Below, one piece after another: positions 61,801-64,000 of a stretch of 64,000 nucleotides of DNA. The notes under the pieces are model-generated. The model worked only from the letters and a program-made list of their open reading frames with translations, was not told where the DNA came from and did no database searches. This DNA is from Fibrobacter sp. (GTDB taxonomy: Bacteria; Fibrobacterota; Fibrobacteria; Fibrobacterales; Fibrobacteraceae). Where the stretch lies: positions 1 to 64,000 of the forward strand of contig JAKSID010000001.1 in NCBI GenBank assembly GCA_024399035.1, read 5' to 3'. A program made the position numbers and the translations under genes. How positions within the stretch are numbered: the first letter of the stretch is position 1; every line of letters begins with the position of its first letter.

Positions 61801-64000
61801 CACCAAGTATACCTTTAGCGTAAAGGAACACCAGGTTGATATTGTGGAACTTGGTAAGGTTCACGCTTCTGATCCGGATTCCAACACTACCCTCAAGTAC
61901 AGCTTTGCAAATGGTGCCTTGACCGATGCATCCGGCAAGTTCTCCATTGATGCTTCGACCGGTCTTATCGCTACCACCGAATCCCTGGATTACGAAACTC
62001 AGGATTCTTACTCCATGAAGGTTTATGTAACCGATAACGATGTAGACAATCCGCTCCAGGATTCTGTGCCGGTGACCATTAATGTGATTGACATTAATGA
62101 AACTCCGTGGGCAGATGCTATAACTTGTAAGATTAAGGAAACCGCAGCCAAGAATACCGCTCCGAATTTGAACGGTTCTACCACTGAAAAGTGCGTTGTG
62201 AAGGGACAAGATCCTGATATCAAGAATATTAATTTCAACCAGTTGACCTACACATGGGCTGATGCAACAGAAAAGGGTGCAGATATCTTTGCTATCAATG
62301 CTACTACCGGTGCAGTAACTCTGGTTAAGGAAAACGTGCTTGATTACGATGCTGGAGATCGATCCTATACATTGACCGTAAAGATTGCGGATAATGGTGG
62401 CTTGGATTCTACTACCACAGTACTTATTAACATTGAAAATGTTAACGAGCCTCCGTTCCTTGACGACGTGACAATTTCTATCCCGGAAAATACTGAGACG
62501 GCTGTTGCAATCTATACATTGGTTGCTACTGATCCTGAACCGGGTGCGTTGGATTTTGAAATTACTTCGATTACTCCTGAAGAAGATTTTGAAGTAGTTC
62601 CTTTGGGCAATAAGAAAGGCGTCTTGGTTGTCGTCGATGATTTGGACCATGAGACAAAGCCGACTTATACTTTGAAGGTAAAGGTAACTGATGCTGGCGA
62701 TTTGTCTTACGTCGCAACGGTCACTATTATTGTTACCGATGTGAATGAACCGCCGTACTTTAAGAAGAAGGTTAATACCTTCCATGTAAAGGAACATAAT
62801 GATGCCGACGCCTATGTTGGTCAGGTGTATGGCTATGATGACGATAAGGACGAACGTTACAATCAGCTGACTTACTCTTTGGTAAGTGATCCCAGTGGCC
62901 TTTTTGCCGTAAGCAAAGATGGCGTGATTACTGTGCCCGAAGAGAATGTTCTGAATTTCGAATCCCTTGCTGAAGATTTCATGTATCAGTTGAAGGTTAA
63001 GGTTTCCGATGGATATCTTGATGCAACGACGACTGTTTATGTTATTGTTGATGACGTAAATGAAAAACCCGAACTGAAGGATACAACATTCAGCGTGAAG
63101 GAACATGCTTCTTCTGGCACGGTTGTTGGCACTGTTGTTGCCACGGATAAGGACAAGGGTCAAAGATTGTCTTATCAATTGTTGACCACGTCTGCTGAAT
63201 TCACTGTAAGCAATGAAGGTAAAATCACCACACGTAAGAATTTGAATTTCGAAACAAAACAACAGTACACCATTGATGTTCTGGTTACGGATGATGGTGA
63301 AAATCTCCCGAATGACTCGAACTTGACGGATACCGCCACCATTACTATCAATATCATTGATATTAATGAAAAGCCTGTTGTTGGTGATCAGTCCTTCACT
63401 ATCCTGGAAACCGCTGAGTATCCTGATATTGTGGGCACCTTTAAGAATGCTACGGATAAGGACACCTTGAACGATTACTTCAAAGATCTGTCCTTCTTTA
63501 TCTCTGACACCATTGTCGACGGTGTAGAAACCAATGCTGCCCAGTACTTTACGATCAACGAATCTACGGGTGAAATTTCTGTAAAACAGGGCGCAACCTT
63601 TGATTACGAAACCAAGAGCAAGGTTTACTACCTGAAGTTGAAAGTAAGAGACCATGAAGATCCGGATTATGATGATCCTGCTTTGGAAGCTTACGCATTG
63701 ATCACCATCAATATCGAAAACGTGCCCGAACCGCCGACCTTCGAACCGAAGTTCCGCGACTACGACGTGGATGAAAATTCCCCGAAGGGTACTGTGGTCG
63801 GTGAATTGGCTGCAAGCGACAATGACGAAGACGAAACCTTGGTCTACACCTTGAAGAATCCTGATGGCTCTGAAAGCAAGGAATTCCAGGTGTTCTATGA
63901 CGATGATAAGGCTACTATCAAGGTCAGGGAAAATGCAAACCTTGACTACGAAACCAATGCCGAATACAAGGTTATTGTGATTGTTACCGACAAGACCAAC
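58844..64000 (+). CDS. giant secreted cadherin-repeat protein, N-terminal 1719 codons (partial)
   Basis: Open from ATG 58844 (AGGGAG upstream) to the right edge without a stop. Signal peptide ending P-S-L-A-A-D. Residues about 30-390 are a unique head region with repeated G-G and N-N strands, perhaps a beta-helix (I-I-G-D-N-N-E-V-G-G-P-I-L-V-G-G-D-I-Q-I-N-G-G-G). About 390-510 resembles a Calx-beta domain (L-L-E-N-E-E-Y-F-Y-I-R-I-F-D). From about residue 630 on there are nine full cadherin-type repeats and a tenth that is cut; each has L-D-Y-E-T, V-T-D and a final D-x-N-E-x-P, the calcium ligands between domains. One repeat is irregular (ends N-V-P-E-P-P). Likely a calcium-stiffened surface adhesin; anchor and C-terminus are outside the window. 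Confidence 0.9.
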   Translation, partial: MLVGKNLIKKLVGSLATVLAFAVPSLAADVRPLHFEGISTDPKVQQDFWDSLMQFKMYGAEGIEFVEGGNIHITDTLGRFGTSRGDFVIIGDNNEVGGPILVGGDIQINGGGKDVFMTGPTRVSKSIIVKNNQLNSVGQNFFHGPTCVSGSVSSAFSDGVAPQNQFFGANYASCPDSVPNFMDGLKVPSSPDAVPAGKPVLSDINESNKVFNIDIPAETPGDSGLYDIYINNITLTNQGALAIRMPEGGRLTRIFVNSLSIGSQSTIQVYYKNKTGENGGYTAVENEKYAGDLLFYVNSDLNLTARDNGKTIQGTFISSGTISVKQQLTLAGQLLAKKLLIAANFDGSSFFFKSFDSQTFKVPETSVLDTLYESKIWDNVEQRIDVRLTGAPSNPVTFHYCFVFPGKADADMSTGNFEASEEDIYTSNVPLCNRGGTPGSARFLAGRDTLENPITLKIKDDILLENEEYFYIRIFDVAGARVSKDSLVTSMDFKLLIVDDDKTPVCHDTTITMLEDDTVFLAGEGFNYIAAYAHDGETPLDMYYQVPILETPAYKLYIGEEAVKPEAELYRPIPNYILTSTRYTPGKNENNSTVTGSHFDSLTFAIEVNAANGRKGTYSDPCKLYIDVMPVNDKPVLNDTTITIRENTPVDSVLLQLVATDVENDKLTYAIDSGDVALFTLKGAVKDSLVLKGALDYETQKVHVLKVVVTDDGEGNLKDTAYVTIKLIDENETPKFDKSSYEFTVREHAPYDSIFGTIHATDPDANSEQASFKELSYTYKLITPTKDNSAFKLFEKEGNFAVLNSDSLNYESFDKYELWAYATDAEDLKDSAKVIINVTDINEEPAFEKEPLYYQANFVEVPEITTNHDLLTFNFSDPDIKSLWATNGFHKLNLELLECTLDACQLGNEKEIDTDVNTLFAIKMNSDSTSGVLSLKGASSLDYEKDSTYNMMVRVYDNKGSAPSYADTIVIRVRITNVNEKPKFDSTKYTFSVKEHQVDIVELGKVHASDPDSNTTLKYSFANGALTDASGKFSIDASTGLIATTESLDYETQDSYSMKVYVTDNDVDNPLQDSVPVTINVIDINETPWADAITCKIKETAAKNTAPNLNGSTTEKCVVKGQDPDIKNINFNQLTYTWADATEKGADIFAINATTGAVTLVKENVLDYDAGDRSYTLTVKIADNGGLDSTTTVLINIENVNEPPFLDDVTISIPENTETAVAIYTLVATDPEPGALDFEITSITPEEDFEVVPLGNKKGVLVVVDDLDHETKPTYTLKVKVTDAGDLSYVATVTIIVTDVNEPPYFKKKVNTFHVKEHNDADAYVGQVYGYDDDKDERYNQLTYSLVSDPSGLFAVSKDGVITVPEENVLNFESLAEDFMYQLKVKVSDGYLDATTTVYVIVDDVNEKPELKDTTFSVKEHASSGTVVGTVVATDKDKGQRLSYQLLTTSAEFTVSNEGKITTRKNLNFETKQQYTIDVLVTDDGENLPNDSNLTDTATITINIIDINEKPVVGDQSFTILETAEYPDIVGTFKNATDKDTLNDYFKDLSFFISDTIVDGVETNAAQYFTINESTGEISVKQGATFDYETKSKVYYLKLKVRDHEDPDYDDPALEAYALITINIENVPEPPTFEPKFRDYDVDENSPKGTVVGELAASDNDEDETLVYTLKNPDGSESKEFQVFYDDDKATIKVRENANLDYETNAEYKVIVIVTDKTN

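Noticed and set aside
61208-63655. 815-codon minus-strand open frame in the cadherin gene
   Set aside because: The sense frame is open for 1719 codons with repeated cadherin motifs, while the antisense translation is repetitive and motif-free.

Overview
The window looks like a piece of a Fibrobacter chromosome (Fibrobacterota, rumen or gut cellulose degraders). Seen directly: many secreted enzymes and lipoproteins with serine-rich linkers and a short C-terminal beta-type module; a two-copy FISUMP lipoprotein; and, in front of recA, a perfect match to the LexA operator pattern I recall for Fibrobacter succinogenes (TGC-N-C-N4-GTGCA) over a clear promoter. Genus-level assignment is inference; no rRNA is present.

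Layout. 1-4.6 kb: topoisomerase IV operon (parE-parC, minus). 4.9-11.1 kb: secreted hydrolases (CE1-like esterase, histidine-phosphatase lipoprotein, GH43 arabinanase-like enzyme) and a GH43 gene wrecked by two internal deletions. 11.1-13.5 kb: small lipoprotein, then a coupled NAD-dependent epimerase/GT2 pair. 13.5-19.2 kb: MoxR / DUF58 / transglutaminase-like membrane protein / FISUMP lipoprotein cluster. 19.2-26 kb: PutP-type symporter, TrmO, CE6 esterase, lipoproteins, a second histidine-phosphatase lipoprotein, an integral membrane protein. 26-35.6 kb: housekeeping (rpsO-pnp, a membrane HD-GYP protein, ispG, serA, acyl-CoA synthetase). 36-47.8 kb: main polysaccharide block: PL1 pectate lyase, GH5 endoglucanase, tgt, and a tandem pair of GH43 enzymes. 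48-56.5 kb: two identical tRNA-Leu(GAG) genes around murD, a 140-bp tandem repeat, secG, tpiA, a BamE-like lipoprotein, a probable outer-membrane protein, recA and pncC. 56.5-64 kb: DUF5683 protein, phosphoglycerate-mutase-like protein, an SRP RNA gene with consensus promoter, and the first 1719 codons of a giant cadherin-repeat surface protein that runs off the window.

How it fits together. The esterases (CE1-like, CE6), GH43s, PL1 and GH5 attack substituents, side chains and backbones of hemicellulose, pectin and cellulose. Most share a signal peptide and a C-terminal module that probably anchors or sorts them to the cell surface; the cadherin-repeat protein may provide adhesion. Two CRP-like dyads, one before the CE1-like esterase and one before the HD-GYP gene, suggest a shared nutritional or second-messenger control.

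Most interesting non-coding signals: the SRP RNA; the LexA box on the recA promoter; the 140-bp array beside tRNA-Leu; a T9G12 homopolymer before one of the duplicated GH43 genes; dispersed REP-like palindromes; and a structured 425-nt gap after recA ending in a minus-strand terminator. I found no CRISPR array, prophage or insertion sequence, and no convincing new multi-gene system.
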